Shown: positions 13,083-26,807, counted from the first letter of the stretch. The stretch: 64,000 bases of DNA from Vesta saturnalis (GCA_036346205.1 JARFJB010000982.1:1941053-2005052), one strand, 5' to 3'. The notes: generated by a model not told the origin, from the letters alone. A program made the numbers and translations.

Positions 13083-15043
13083 GAGGAAGTGGAAAAAACG
13101 AGCATTAAGCATTATAAAGATAAAAAACGTTTTGCTTCTTTTGCGAAAAGATGTTTACATTTTCAAGACACCTGAGTACTTGGCACCAAAATGAAATAGA
13201 AGTCCAGCGTCTACTTTCATATAAAAACAAGTCAAAGGAAAGACGTGAAGCTTTAAGGAAATTATGTGAAAAATCGATCTACTTTGCAAATAAGGCCAGT
13301 CAGACGAGTACAGTCACGAATGTCAGCACAGAGCGGCGAATTTCTTCCTTGTTCACATTGTTTAGGATTCTATAAAAAGAAAAGTTTATACAGACATACA
13401 AAATCTTACAGTAGCAAGTCCCCATCTGCACACGGAAAAGATAATGTTCTCAAAGTGAAGGTCAAACCGCGTTACTTTTGGGAAAATTTCAACATGATGA
13501 ACTATTATAAAAGGAATTGTTTTCATGAATGAGAGCCGGTGATATCGTATTGATAGCCAAAAAGGATACGTTGCTCTGTAATTACGCATATTCATATATG
13601 AAAGGTAGGAGAAGCAAAGGAAATTTGGACTTTGTGAGAACGAGTGTAAGAAATTTGGCTAAGTTACTACAATCCGCACATAAAAAATATAGTGACATTA
13701 AAGGTTTAATTGATTTGTTACGCCCCACACTTTTTAAAACAATTATTGAAGGAGTTAACATTATCGGAGGGTATAACGAGAACAATGATGTATACGAATC
13801 CCCCACGGTTGCCATGAACTTTGGAACGTTATTAAAAAAATGTTGTGATTTGGCTCTTATCTAACTGCTCCAAGAAACCAACACCGAAGAACGTAGGAAG
13901 GAAATTAAAATTCTGAAAACCGTAATAGAATCTCAGTGGGCTAATGAGGTCTCTGCTCAAGCTAGTTCTAACTTGAATAGTAAAAAATGGAATAAAGAAG
14001 AATTGTTATTTAGAAAGATTGGCCCGTGATACATTCGAAGAGCTCCATACTAATCCAAAAGATAAAGTAGCTTACAGCACTTTAAAAGAAGTTTTGTATT
14101 GCCTAATAATCTTAATGAATAGAAGACGACCAGCAGACGTGGCACAAATTAAAGTAGACACGTATAAGTCAGTCAATCTAGATAATCAGGAACACGAATT
14201 CGAAGGCTGTCTCACTGAAACAGAAAGAATTTTACTAAATTCCTGTAGTCGTATCGTAGTTAGAGGAAAAAGAGGACGAGGAGTTCCAATTTTACTTTCT
14301 CAAAATATGAGAGAACATTTTGATTTTTTGATAAAAATAAGGGGTAATTTCATCGAAGACAATTATTACATTTTCCATACAACAGGAAAAAATTTCCTAG
14401 ATGGAACCAAAGTCCTATATAAATATGCTGAAAAGTGTGGTATTCAAAATCCAAAAACGCTAAGTGCTACGAGATTGCGTAAACATTTAGCAACGGTAAC
14501 CCAACTACTCCAATTTTCAAAGGAGGACTTGGAGCAGCTTTCCAAATTTATGGGACATACCCTTCAAACCCACTGTAATTTTTATAGGCTTTCTGATAGT
14601 ACGTATCAAACAGCTAAAATTTCCAAACTGTTGCTGCTTGCGACTGAAGGTGGATTGGAAAAATATAAAGGTTTGGACTTGGACAAAATAAACATTAATT
14701 TAGATCCAATTTATGAGGATTACGACATAGAAGATCTTGTTTCAGATCCAGCACATGATCAGTCGACAAATATTTTAAATCAAAATCTGAATGCCACTAA
14801 TAAACAGACTAACGTTATTAAGCAGCCCAGTGTCAAACAGACTTGGTCTCTAGAAGAGAAAACAATTATTGCAACTCATTTTGCAAATAATATTAAAGAA
14901 AGAAAGCTCCGACGCAAACTGAGATAACTTTGTTTATGGACGAATATCCTGACTTATTTTCCAATAGAAAATGGACGTCAATAAAAGCTGTGGTGTATAA
15001 CTTTTATACCGGAAAGCTAAATATTCCAAGCCAAATATTTTAG
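13083..15043 (+). pseudogene. Recombinase exon 5: zinc finger, YR core, SANT-like tail
   Basis: In order: a degraded finger segment ending RHLSTWH (near 13165); a C2H2-like block FLPCSHCLGFYKKKSLYRH (13341-13397); a helical core-binding-like region (13529-13864); and the catalytic domain (14019-14927). Counting from 14019, the catalytic residues of the tyrosine-recombinase fold appear as R35-R37 (NRRRP), R154-K-H156 (LRKHLAT), G179-H180 (FMGH) and Y189 (NFYR). After about 14900 a one-step frame change exposes a tail with a TWSLEE start and a NRKWTSIKAVVYNFY block, resembling a SANT/Myb-like DNA-binding end, closing at TAG 15041-15043. Damage: frame changes near 13260-13330, 13500-13530, 14010 and 14910, plus TAA at 13861. 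The layout matches a family of metazoan uncharacterised proteins with a recombinase-like core. Confidence 0.7.
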
Positions 15044-15356
15044 CAATATAGTTAACGTCTTTCTCTGCCTAAAATGATTTCTAATAAATTTGGTTTATTA
15101 CACATTGCATTTTTTATTTCAACAATAACATTATTTTAGCGTTTTAACCTAAAAACGATCACAAAGAACTAATAATCTAACACAAAAAGGCAAATAAAAA
15201 CTTAATTTGTCTGCCTTAAGTTTTATTAGCAAGTATGTGAGGCCTTGTAAACTATTTACAACGATTATAGTGACAAAAAATTTTAAATAGCAGAAGCTCT
15301 AACAATCCACGACACACTAAATAAATAAGATGCACTTAAAACTTGGCAACAAGGCA
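15044..15356. other. 3' flank of recombinase gene
   Basis: AT-rich DNA between the stop codon and the right subterminal repeats. An AATAACATTATTTTAGCG stretch and several AATAAA-like hexamers could serve as poly(A) signals. Nothing else recognised. Confidence 0.4.
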
Positions 15357-15634
15357 TGGCTCAGCTTTGTTGTATCAAATCTATAAAGTTGTATATTTTG
15401 GCTCAACTTGGATAGAAGTTTCTAAAGGTTCAGGATAGTATGGAAATTATACATATACATAAAAACCAATAAAGTAAAAAAAGTTTTTAGATACTTATTT
15501 TAATTGTATATTGTACTTATTACCATACCTTTGTGGTATAAATGATGTACGTTTCTTTCAATTTATTTTCCAATAATTTCTCATAAGTGGCTCAGTATAG
15601 TATTACCTATCTAGTGGTTCAGATTGGATAGAAT
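15357..15634. promoter_or_regulatory. Right subterminal GGCTCA repeat cluster
   Basis: Four clear copies near 15357-15369, 15399-15411, 15587-15598 and, in degenerate TGGTTCA form within the terminal repeat, 15615-15627. Same consensus as the left cluster. One weaker copy (GGTTCAGGATAG) lies near 15428. Confidence 0.5.
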
Positions 15635-15636
15635 AA

Positions 15637-15640
<4 letters not shown>

Positions 15641-15689
<49 letters not shown>
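15641..15689. repeat. (TA)n microsatellite
   Basis: TA repeat joining the right terminus of the recombinase element to the left end of a complete MITE. Confidence 0.95.
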
Positions 15690-18150
<2,461 letters not shown>

Positions 18151-19163
18151 TTCTTTACTCATAAGTGCAAAATAATCAGTATACACCGAAAATAAAATCT
18201 GTCAAAATCACGAGAACGTTTTTAAAAAATATTTTCTTGATTTTCACCAAATTTAATTTTTACTCTATAGCGAAGGCGTTAAAGAGCTGGTATTACTTAA
18301 ATAAAAAAAATATATTTCTGAATCCAAGAAATTCGAGAATTTTGTTTTACTAAGTATTCTGGATAGTTCACCTACCAAAGGGCATATCAGTTGCATTTGC
18401 AACGAGCTTAAATGCACAGTTAAAGAAAAATTGTATAAGTTCGGTCGTTGAATGGGTCCGGTCCTGTAAATTAATCCCATATCTAATCTTGCCGTCTCAG
18501 TGAGGATATGTTGGGTTATTATTCCTGTAAAAGAAAATAAATCGTCCTAAAACAAAAAAAGTAACTTTGAATTAAAAATGTACTCCTTTATTTCGGGCCA
18601 CAGAGTATAATATGAATTTTGGAAAATATTCTTATTTAACCTTTAAACGTAAACACTTTGATAGCAATTACTGCATTGCTTCTTGTTTTAGTAGGTATTA
18701 ATAACGCATACGTCACATTTTTACATTGTTAGTTGACCTGCTTTACACTAACTACATTTTCCGGACAAAAAAGTAAAATTATATAATAGCCTATTTACAT
18801 ATTTAGTTAGGTACTCTTTGATAATAGCAATGTTTACATGATAATGTTGATTTTAGTATTCTAAAAATTTTCTAAAATAAACAGGTCTGTTTATTGCAGC
18901 ATTTTAATCGTGTGTAGGTGTTCATATTGAAAATGTGAAATAGTACATTGACCGACCGGATGTAGACGTAATGCCCTTCCATAATATTTCCATTGACACA
19001 CCGCCACTTCCGTTTTAAGATGCTGATTCTGACAATTGTAATTTAGCCACATTGTGTTATATAAAAACACAAATTATGCTTTGAAAATTTCTTTGTTATA
19101 TTTATTTATTTATTTACCTCAAAAACTAATGGGTGAGTGTTAAATTTTAGAAGACATAAAAGT

Positions 19164-19230
19164 TGCATCGGCCAATCGAACCCGGGCCGCCCGCGTACAG
19201 GCGAGCATTCTACCACTGAACCACCGATGC
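19164..19230 (-). pseudogene. tRNA-Gly pseudogene
   Basis: Same sequence as the intact tRNA at 3671-3741 but 67 nt long. One base is lost and others are changed in the anticodon loop (CTGTAC in place of CTGCCAC), and three bases (CCC) are missing from the T-arm 3' strand, which destroys the T stem and B-box spacing. Confidence 0.9.
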
Positions 19231-19447
19231 TCATGTATTCAAGCTTCGCTTCTTTTGAATATTTTAAACCGATACTTTTGTTTAGCTTGTTAGAAATAAT
19301 TATATTAGAAACATTATATTATTATAATTGTAATTTGATACTATTAAATAATTATTTCCCAATTCTTGCCCATAACCATACGTTCCACAAGCTCTTTACC
19401 CTTTAATTTCCGATTACGACAGCCAATGATACACAGAATATGCTACT

Positions 19448-20150
19448 GTTTAATAGATGGCATTAGGTAATTGTTTGGTATCCGTACCAAGGCGAATTTA
19501 CTTCAAGTTTTTCCTGTAAAGACAGTATTCTAAAATGAAAAATTAACATTAACAAATAGTGCGGAAAGCTTTTGTTTATTTATTATTGCAATAAATAAAT
19601 GATAGCAAATTTTAGAACTTTAGCCATTGGACACGAGATGGTGCAATAAAAATGTGCGATTAATTATATAATGCCATCTATCATATGCATTGCGCATCCG
19701 CGGCATATTTCCTCTCATTTGTTGTGTGTGGATTAAATTAAACTGTATAAAATGTTTATATAGATATGGAAGTTTGCCGCTTTGTCAACAATTACATTGT
19801 GTATTATGTAATCAATATAGTATTTTGCGTATTTAGGTAACTGTCTTGTTCAATTTATTGTGATTAGTGATATTTTTTCATTGTTACATAATGAAATACA
19901 GTTTATTAATGTGTAATTAATTACAGTGTATTTGTATTTGCATTTATGTGATTAATACAATGGCTGGAAATACTCATTGTTACATAATTTTAAAGTTAAT
20001 TATACAATGTTCTGTAGGTATGTGACCAAACGTACACATCTGATCACGTACTAAAATTACGTGTATAATATTAGTGCTTGTCTATTTACATGTGATCAAT
20101 TATCGTTTACCTGGATATGGCTTTTACTAGCGTAAATTTGGAACTCTTTT
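19448..20150. other. AT-rich spacer, no recognised gene
   Basis: Nothing recognisable. It may include the lost 5' part of the hAT gene that follows. Confidence 0.5.
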
Positions 20151-21110
20151 TACTATGATATTATATGAAAGACAAGGTCATTCAAGTAAAACTTCCAGGT
20201 GTAACTTCAGACATTATATTCCTTTATATTATTATAACGGTTCACAAATAATAATAATAACAAATTGCAGTTTGGAGGAGCAGCAAGACATGGCGAAAAT
20301 AACGTCTTTCAGCAGTTACTTAAAAGATCTTTAGTTGAGGTGAACTATACTGCTCGTATCTATCCTTCATAACTGTATTCAAACACCAGCAAACTACTTG
20401 CCTATTGAAATCAAGCTATTATTGTGAAAATCTATGCCTATTTCTACATTGATACTGTTTGAGTTGAATAGTTAAGAGAATGTTGTGAGTTTGTTAATGT
20501 TGAATACCAAAAACTGTTGGGATACAGTACAACATAAAAATTAAGTCTTTTGCCAAAGCCAGTAGCTTTGGTTAATGAACAGAAGACCTAGTCGTAACTC
20601 AATTTAAAACGTCAGTGGCTATGTTTTATACTACTTGTATAGCTTATTTGGAGAAATGGAGATTTGCAAACGTTTCATTGGGAATTACTAAAAAGAACCT
20701 CTATGGTCAGATGTTGGAAACTCTAACTGTTTTTCAAAACAACACCCTAGTATTTATATAGATGATTCGAACTTTTGATGAAATTGTGTGCATTAAAAAT
20801 ATAAAACAAGTCAAAAAATAAAAGAGGAGAAAGAAATTTCTATTTCTATTGACAAACAATGGTTCAAGATTTTAACCACTTCAAGAGTGAAGATATACCA
20901 CACAACATATTAAAAATTGCTGAAATGTGCGTTTGCCGGGATTCAACGCTACCATGGAAAGGATTTGTTCTGATATGAATAAAATTTGGACAGTGAAAAA
21001 CTAACTTTACAGTAAGAAGGTTTTAATGACAAAACATAATTTTGAAATGATCGCCCATATATTTTACAAATGATGCATTCAATGGAAAAATATACAAATG
21101 AGTAGGTACA
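20151..21110 (+). pseudogene. hAT-type transposase, decayed (family 1)
   Basis: Read across three frames, the plus strand shows the ordered blocks of a hAT transposase: GVTSDII (near 20199), FGGAARHGENNVF (20271-20310), an HNCIQT block with YLPIEIK (20370-20420), a YLEKW block (20641-20660) and, near 20910-21000, the C-terminal dimerisation block with an NATMERI motif followed by DMNKIW. Known: the last block is the hallmark of the hAT C-terminal domain. Stops and frameshifts occur throughout. I found no TIR or 8-bp target duplication. It is distinct from the ZMYM-like hAT at 49590-53279. Confidence 0.6.
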
Positions 21111-21455
21111 TCCGCTTGGCATTTTATTAATGTACTTTTAAAACCGAAGTAAAATACAGAATTAAATAGATTTGTCATCGACTAGCATCAGAATGCCTTG
21201 GTTATTAATGTCAAAATCGTTAATAATTTGTCACCTTATTTCATGCATGCTGTAATGTTGTGCCATAAAGTCTTCTTGACGACGAAATACAAACAAAGAA
21301 ATTGAACATACTATTCATATTAATACTACAGTTAGAATATAATCTGTAATTAATGTAATATTAAAGAAATTATTGTTTACTGATGTTAATATTAATGGTA
21401 CAATTGGAATTTCCGGTAATTGAAATTCCCCAGATGTTTCAAGAAGGCATTCACT
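21111..21455. other. Spacer, no recognised gene
   Basis: AT-rich sequence between the plus-strand hAT relic and the 3' end of the minus-strand recombinase relic. It may hold 3' flanks of either. Confidence 0.4.
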
Positions 21456-22400
21456 TTAACTGCTTGAAGATGTTGATATAGATATTTCTGGGCTACTCAT
21501 TTGTTGTACGCTACTAGATCCTAAGGTTTTGGCAATTTTCTTCTTGTTTTCGATGGAGTCTGCTCCACTGCCTGCCAAGATTGTGGCAGAAGTTCTACGA
21601 AATAAATGTCCTGTGTATTGATCGGCATTGGGAATATTTAAATACTTAGCAATATCTCGAGGAATCTGACCAAATGTGTTAATGCCAATAGGATTATAGG
21701 TGCATTTACACCCATTGTAGAATAAAAAACTTCAATCTTCACATGCTTCGGTCTTAAACTCATGTACTTCTTAATGAGGTCAATATAATTTCCTCTACTG
21801 TCATCGTTTAATATGGTAAAACCCTGGGTCTATGTGTTTTGATATCTCTAATATAAACCGCAAAGACAGAACCTTCTTCTTTAATATCCCTAACACACAG
21901 ATTGTACAATTCTATGCGTCTGCAACCCAAACACACCAAATATTGCAACCAGCTAAAATGGAATCATATTTATTAAGAATCTTAAAAGTAAAATTTACCT
22001 TCATAAGTAAGTGCTCTTTTGAAAACAGTAATGACTTCTCTGGTATGTACCCAACAGAACAGTTTTTCAAGAATGCCGAAAGTTTTGAAAACTTGCTGAT
22101 GTCCACATCCTTTTGAGACGTAACATACATTTTACTTTGGAGTACATGCACCATAATGAAGACGATTTGTAACTTTTCGACTAATAAAATAAATACAAAG
22201 AATGATTACCTTTAATAATTAAACGATGTAATGAACTTACCTGATCAAGAAATACGCAAGCAAAACCTTCTCTGTAACAGTTTCCATATTATTCTTGCAC
22301 ATCCACTCAATAAATCTGTGGAACGCTTTCTTATAAATGATTTCGAACTTTTAGATATAAGACTCAACTCAGCTTCTTCTGCTTTTTAAGGATTTCTTGA
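21456..22400 (-). pseudogene. Crypton-like tyrosine recombinase relic, catalytic end deleted
   Basis: Minus strand. Exon 1 (about 22241-22400) encodes an AFHRFIEWM..NN block of the SAM-like core-binding domain. An intron with GT at 22239-22240 follows, then exon 2 carries a SSLWCMYS block, KKDVDISKF, a KS..FSKEH block, CRRIEL (first catalytic Arg, near 21915), a HRPR block, and YTGHLFRRTSAT (His and second Arg, about 21585-21620). In related recombinases the next segment is a HGGWKS..YIE block with the second His and the Tyr nucleophile. Here the sequence jumps from GSGAD directly to SIENKKK at about 21560, so that segment is missing. Several frameshifts; stop at 21456. This lineage differs from the recombinase at 13083-15043. 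Confidence 0.7.
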
Positions 22401-22456
22401 TCCACGTTTGCAAAATTTGTTTATTTACAAAAAAAAATGACAATGCAAAACTATAA

Positions 22457-22613
22457 TAAGACCGTTCATGAACCCTGTGAAATACTATTTTGAACGATCT
22501 GAAATTATTATTTCATTTAAATTGTGTCTCAACGTAAGACCGTTCATGAACCCTGTGAAATACTATTTTGGAACGATCTGAAATTATTATTTCATTTAAA
22601 TTGTGTCTCAACG
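22457..22613. repeat. 78-bp tandem duplication
   Basis: Two adjacent nearly identical units (22457-22534 and 22535-22613), starting TAAGACCGTTCATGAAC. The second has one extra G. This suggests a very recent duplication. Confidence 0.95.
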
Positions 22614-23085
22614 TAGCTAGTTCGACGATGAAATAGCATATGAAATTCGTTTATAATGCAGGATTATAGTTCTACCAAGAATATTAACGTAAGTATTCTT
22701 TGGTTCTACGCTCAACAATAATGGAAACTCCTGCCATAATCCCTTGCAAACGTAGTGTAAAGTTCATTCGTTTAACTTATCCCGATGACGTCATGTATGC
22801 ATTAAATCACGAAATGACCGTCGTCTGTACTTTAAAACAAAAATATGAGCACTGATACCAACCTTTCCACAGAACAACTTTCCTTTATTTGCTTATACGT
22901 TGATTGAGGTTACGTACGCTCGCCGGTTGGTTTGTTTCTTAGTTTATTCATTCCTTCTTGAGTTAATATTGTAAAAGATCGGTTCTTTTCAGAACCACAT
23001 TACTTTCTAGTGTTCATTTAAGGTAAAGATTAATTCGTTTTACAGAAAGAGATAACATTTATGTTTTCATTTGTAGCACATCAAC

Positions 23086-23325
23086 GTGCCTCGTAGGTCA
23101 ATTACCGTAGACGATTTGATCCATAACTTAGTCGAATACTTTAATAAAGAAAAACAGAACAACGGGCCCTTATCACCATTAACAGCAGTGCATGCAAGGG
23201 TTAGCGATGCTTTGAAAATTGACACGAAAACTATTTCTAATGCTTTACGACGACATCAAAATCAAGAAGAAAACAAGGAAAATGAACCATTAACTCACAA
23301 ATGTATCGCCGTCAAAGATATATAA
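23086..23325 (+). CDS. Small helix-turn-helix-like protein, possible transposase N-terminus
   Basis: A 79-codon frame beginning MPRRSITVDDLI. It is predicted largely helical, with a segment SDALKIDTKTISNALRRH that looks like a helix-turn-helix recognition region, and a charged tail. The length and position inside a TIR-bounded interval suggest the DNA-binding part of a DDE transposase whose catalytic part was lost. The family is not recognised with certainty. The preceding TTTGTAG at 23075-23081 could be a splice acceptor, so the true start may be in an upstream exon. Confidence 0.4.
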   Translation: MPRRSITVDDLIHNLVEYFNKEKQNNGPLSPLTAVHARVSDALKIDTKTISNALRRHQNQEENKENEPLTHKCIAVKDI

Positions 23326-23502
23326 TCGCCACTTTTATGTAGAAAAGTATTGGAACATTATTACTTCCTCTCTTTGGAAGAGTTCATTGGTCTTAACCTA
23401 CAAATACCTATTTACAAAATTTTTGCAACATTTTAGAATATATAATAACTACTAAAATTCATGTGCTACGTTCTAAGTTTTATTGAAAATAATATGCTTT
23501 TA

Positions 23503-24578
23503 CAGTGACCGGCGTGTAAGAAGACGAGCCCGCCTATGCGCGAAACACGACTTTATGATGTTGTTCAAATTCCGCGTTCGTTTACCTCAGAGGCGTCACA
23601 TGGTGCATAATGTATATTTTAATGGTATATTAAAAGCAATTCAAAGAACCATATTTTATGTAAATACGCAATTTATTATAATTAAAAGCTATACTAGAAG
23701 TAATACTATAATTAAATTAATAAAATCAATATATTATTACATTACACATAATTGATACTTATTACTAAAATAATATTGTTTAAAATGTTTCATTTTCACT
23801 GTCACTCAAATCACTAAACTGATAATCACTGTCACTATCTTCACCCATATTTATAACTAACTTCTCAGTTTCTATATCCAAAATTTGTTCACTTTCAAGA
23901 TATTTGTCTTCTATATTAATTACTTTATTACATCGTTCTATTGTTGTGACTGATACTTTTGTTGCATTTGAAGTTTTTCCTTGATGCTCCGTAAGGTTTC
24001 GGTTTCTTCTTCTTGTGTTAAAAATATTGAAACACGTTATGCACTATTTCTCGCGTTTGACCGTTTAAGATTTTTAAGACTTAGACATTTTTAAAACCGA
24101 TTACAAATCAGTAAATGTTGACACCGTGTAATCAATTTTCAAAAACTAATATGCATATGTACCAAGAATCCGGATATTTATATATCAAACCTCTAATTGC
24201 TGTCATTATGTTAACTGCTTATAAATTTATTATTTAGATAAGTATGTTTTCCTCTAACCGTCTTTAAGACAATTTTCTAATGGGTACCTAATGCTTTCAT
24301 TATTTCATTTTATTAGTGTATATTAAAAATACATTCAAAATTACCTATTAGACTAATGGGAGAGATGCCTATTATGCAAACATGAAAACCAAATGTTAAA
24401 AAAACGCGTCACCAATGGAAATATTGGAATTATTCATCTTCATACGCATTCTTCCAACATACATATAATTAAACATACAAATGTGATACGCCACTGCTTA
24501 GTATTTTTATTATAATCGGCATCCGCCGTAGTTCTTCGCGATGCGCCGGCTCCTCGTCTTCTTACACGCCGGCCACTG
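23503..24578 (-). mobile_element. TA-inserting MITE, complete 1.08 kb copy with TA duplication
   Basis: Ends CAGTGACCGGCGTGTAAG (left) and, on the minus strand, CAGTGGCCGGCGTGTAAG (right). The TIRs match for about 25 of 26 bp. TA flanks both ends (23501-23502 and 24579-24580). This is the only copy outside a TA microsatellite, so it shows the true termini and target. It carries the C-terminal remnant of a protein at 23780-24034 and so links the MITE family to a larger parent. Confidence 0.85.
23780..24034 (-). pseudogene. C-terminal remnant of the MITE's parent protein
   Basis: The minus strand is open for about 80 codons, ending at TAA 23780-23782. It begins with a basic NTRRRNRN stretch and ends with the acidic tail DSDSDYQFSDLSDSENETF. 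The segment is absent from the shorter copy at 15690-16481. An acidic C-terminus is common in pogo/Tigger-type transposases; this assignment is inferred from that, from CAGT termini and from the TA target. Confidence 0.5.
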
Positions 24579-24888
24579 TATGTGCGTACATCTACGATAC
24601 GTAAATAAAACTTTTTCTTTTATTTGCAAACATTATGACATTTATATTTATGTGAAGTAGTTAAGTTAAAGTTGGTAAGGTTGGTATCAAAACTGTTCGT
24701 ATAAAGAAAACTTAATTTTTTGTTAACGTTATCCTTGTTAGTTACTTGAGTTAATAAGAGCCATACAAAACGACACTCTTGGAATGATACATTAGCTAAT
24801 AGTGTACATTGTATTCAATATGTAGAAAAGGATAGTCATACACAAGTGCGCGTTTGATTCATCGATCAATCGGGATAAGTTAAACAAA

Positions 24889-25012
24889 TGTCCTATATGT
24901 TATGAGGTGGCTGGGTTAAAAATAATAAGTAAGGAGGTGGTGAATAAAAGATTGTATTTATGTCATGTACAAAAATAAAATGTTTTTTTAACTTAATGAT
25001 GAATACACTACA
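24889..25012 (+). repeat. Candidate 5' LTR of gypsy element (about 120 bp)
   Basis: Shares an approximately 110-bp core (from TGAGGTGG at 24903 to about CTACA at 25012) with 30741-30850 at the far end of the retrotransposon. It contains AATAAAAG and AAATAAAATG. The outer edges are uncertain, and no matching target duplication is visible. Confidence 0.65.
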
Positions 25013-26807
25013 TTAATTTAGGGACGAATCTTCGAGCTTGCGCGGGTGCGAAGTAGTATAACGCTTTTACCTTCGGTGGACGGTTAGTTATTATCAAAGC
25101 GGTGAACTGCGGTTGGACTATCGCGGTATAATCAGGTTACTCGAGCGCCAATCTAGGTAACTGGTGATATAGAGGCCTAGATTCCTCTTCGTAGAGAATT
25201 AAAAGGGTAAAAGCGGTCCAAGTAGCGTCAGTGAAGATGTCGATCTACCAGGGTTTCTGAAGATTTAAATCAGGTGGCTGTAATCTGATATTAAGCGGCA
25301 AACGGACGGCGAGTTGAGATTTAAACAGTTTTAAAAAAGTAATCAACTCGGTAATGCAAAACGGAGGGAAGAGAACGTTGTTTATTAATAGAAAATTAAA
25401 GATAATTGAGCAACCGCTGAGAAAAGAAAATTTTATTATTAAACGGTCGTGAATAAAGAACTTCTCATAGCGTAACAAAATTGCTCACAAAATAAAAATA
25501 AATGTAATTTATTTACAAAAATATACCAAAGCTCACCAAATGGCTAACAAAAAAAATTTATTCTAACTAAATAAATACGGCAGCGGAAAAATAAACAAAA
25601 CGAAAATCAGCTCTTAAACAAACTAAGTTCCTTTTATACGGTCAGCTACAAAAAAATTGAATCTAAGGTTTATAAAACAAACAGCCAACAAATCAGTTTA
25701 AATTAAAAAAATAAATAAATAAAATAAATTGGACGCACGGTTTAAGAATTGATAATAAAAAAATTAAAGAATCATGTATTAAGCGGCGATAATTCCCAAA
25801 ATCAATGATAATGTAAAATATTACTAAAGGAAGAAACGCTGAACCATAGCAAAGAAATTAGCAACTCAAGTCCAAAAGCAAATTAATAAATTAAACTAAC
25901 TAGGCTATATGTAAATGATAACAAATCGATTTTAATTATGTACAATAATTAATAGTTAGGCGGTAAGGATATATTTAAGTTTGGAACCAGATAATTAAGG
26001 AAAAAATGATACTAATAAAATTAATCCTTTATACCATGAAAATAAGTACCGATAAGCAAACGGGTGGAAATTTACTTAATATGCTGAATTTTTATAATAA
26101 ACAATAGTTCATAAGATTGCTTATCACGGAATATTTGCAAACGTAATTTTAACTAAACTAAGTGTTAATATGATTATAATAATTAACAGGTGTGTTATTA
26201 ATTGTACGGTAATAATTAGACTTACCTGTAACGGAGAGAAGTGGCAAAGTAAAAAAACGGTGATTAATTATATGTAATATAATTTAAGCAAACTCTTAGG
26301 AAATTTCCGGTCACTATCAGAAACTTGTATATTCTTTTAATAATACTGCATGAATGACAATTGCAATAAAAATATCACGTTTGTGAAATTGATAATGAAA
26401 CACGTCTTTGAAACATGGAATATTTTGTTGTTAAATTGTAAACTATTATATTTAATGTTTAAAAATTTAATTTATGTAATATAATGACAATCAGTTAATA
26501 AATTATTACATTTTACATTTCAATTAATAAAAGTATATGTATATTATTATATAAAATTTATTCAATCAATTAATTTGAAAAATTAAATATACCAGGCGTT
26601 CAAATAAATCTGACCTAAAATGATATGGGAGATATGTAGGGACTGGTTTTTTATTAGGTGACAGATGACGGTTGGAAACGGTATTTTTTGTAACGGAAAT
26701 TTTGTTTCGTTACAGTAGTAATCTTAATTCCTGTCTGAAATTTAAAAAGTGAACTGTGCGTACGTGGTAGTTCCGTCAGTTAGCTGGTCAGTGTTCATTA
26801 ATCAAGA
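25013..26807 (+). other. Long leader of gypsy element, no coding
   Basis: About 1.8 kb between the 5' repeat and the gag ATG. The first 400 bases are moderately GC-rich and the rest is very AT-rich. No motif-bearing frame; no convincing primer-binding site right after the repeat. Confidence 0.5.

Larger units (their letters stand above)
7236..15043 (+). pseudogene. Crypton-like tyrosine recombinase gene, 5 exons, decayed
   Basis: Proposed exons: 7236-7284, 7718-8193, 11199-11644, 11703-11819 and 13083-15043. Each junction has GT/AG signals (for example ACAG|GTAAGA at 7284 and TTTCTTTAG| before 11199), and the frame is kept across introns 1, 2 and 4. Exons 2-4 encode Ser/Asp-rich, disordered-looking sequence with repeated SDS/DSEN motifs. 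Exon 5 encodes the zinc-finger-like, recombinase and SANT-like parts (see separate entry). The reading frame breaks near 11395 in exon 3, and several times in exon 5 with an in-frame TAA at 13861. The start ATG at 7236 is chosen because it lies just downstream of the subterminal repeats and splices in frame to exon 2. The gene is presumably inactive. Confidence 0.6.
6738..15634 (+). mobile_element. 8.9 kb tyrosine-recombinase element with 20-bp TIRs
   Basis: Seen: ATTCTATCCAAGCTGAGCCA at 6738-6757 and its imperfect inverted partner at 15615-15634 (reads ATTCTATCCAATCTGAACCA on the minus strand). Both abut (TA)n arrays. Next to each terminus lie several copies of a GGCTCA-nnTTGG motif. The interval holds one broken five-exon gene (7236-15043) with a tyrosine-recombinase core. 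Known: Crypton-type elements carry such recombinases but are usually described without inverted termini. Inferred: the TIRs plus gene form one mobile unit that entered a TA run. Alternatively, the termini belong to an unrelated element that captured the gene. Confidence 0.6.
22770..24885. mobile_element. Candidate TIR element holding a nested MITE
   Basis: GTTTAACTTATCCCGAT at 22770-22786 is repeated exactly in inverse orientation at 24869-24885. Between them lie a short helix-turn-helix-like frame (23086) and a complete MITE (23503-24578). Without the MITE the element would be about 1.04 kb. No target duplication is obvious. The grouping rests only on the 17-bp inverted match and the context. 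Confidence 0.45.
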
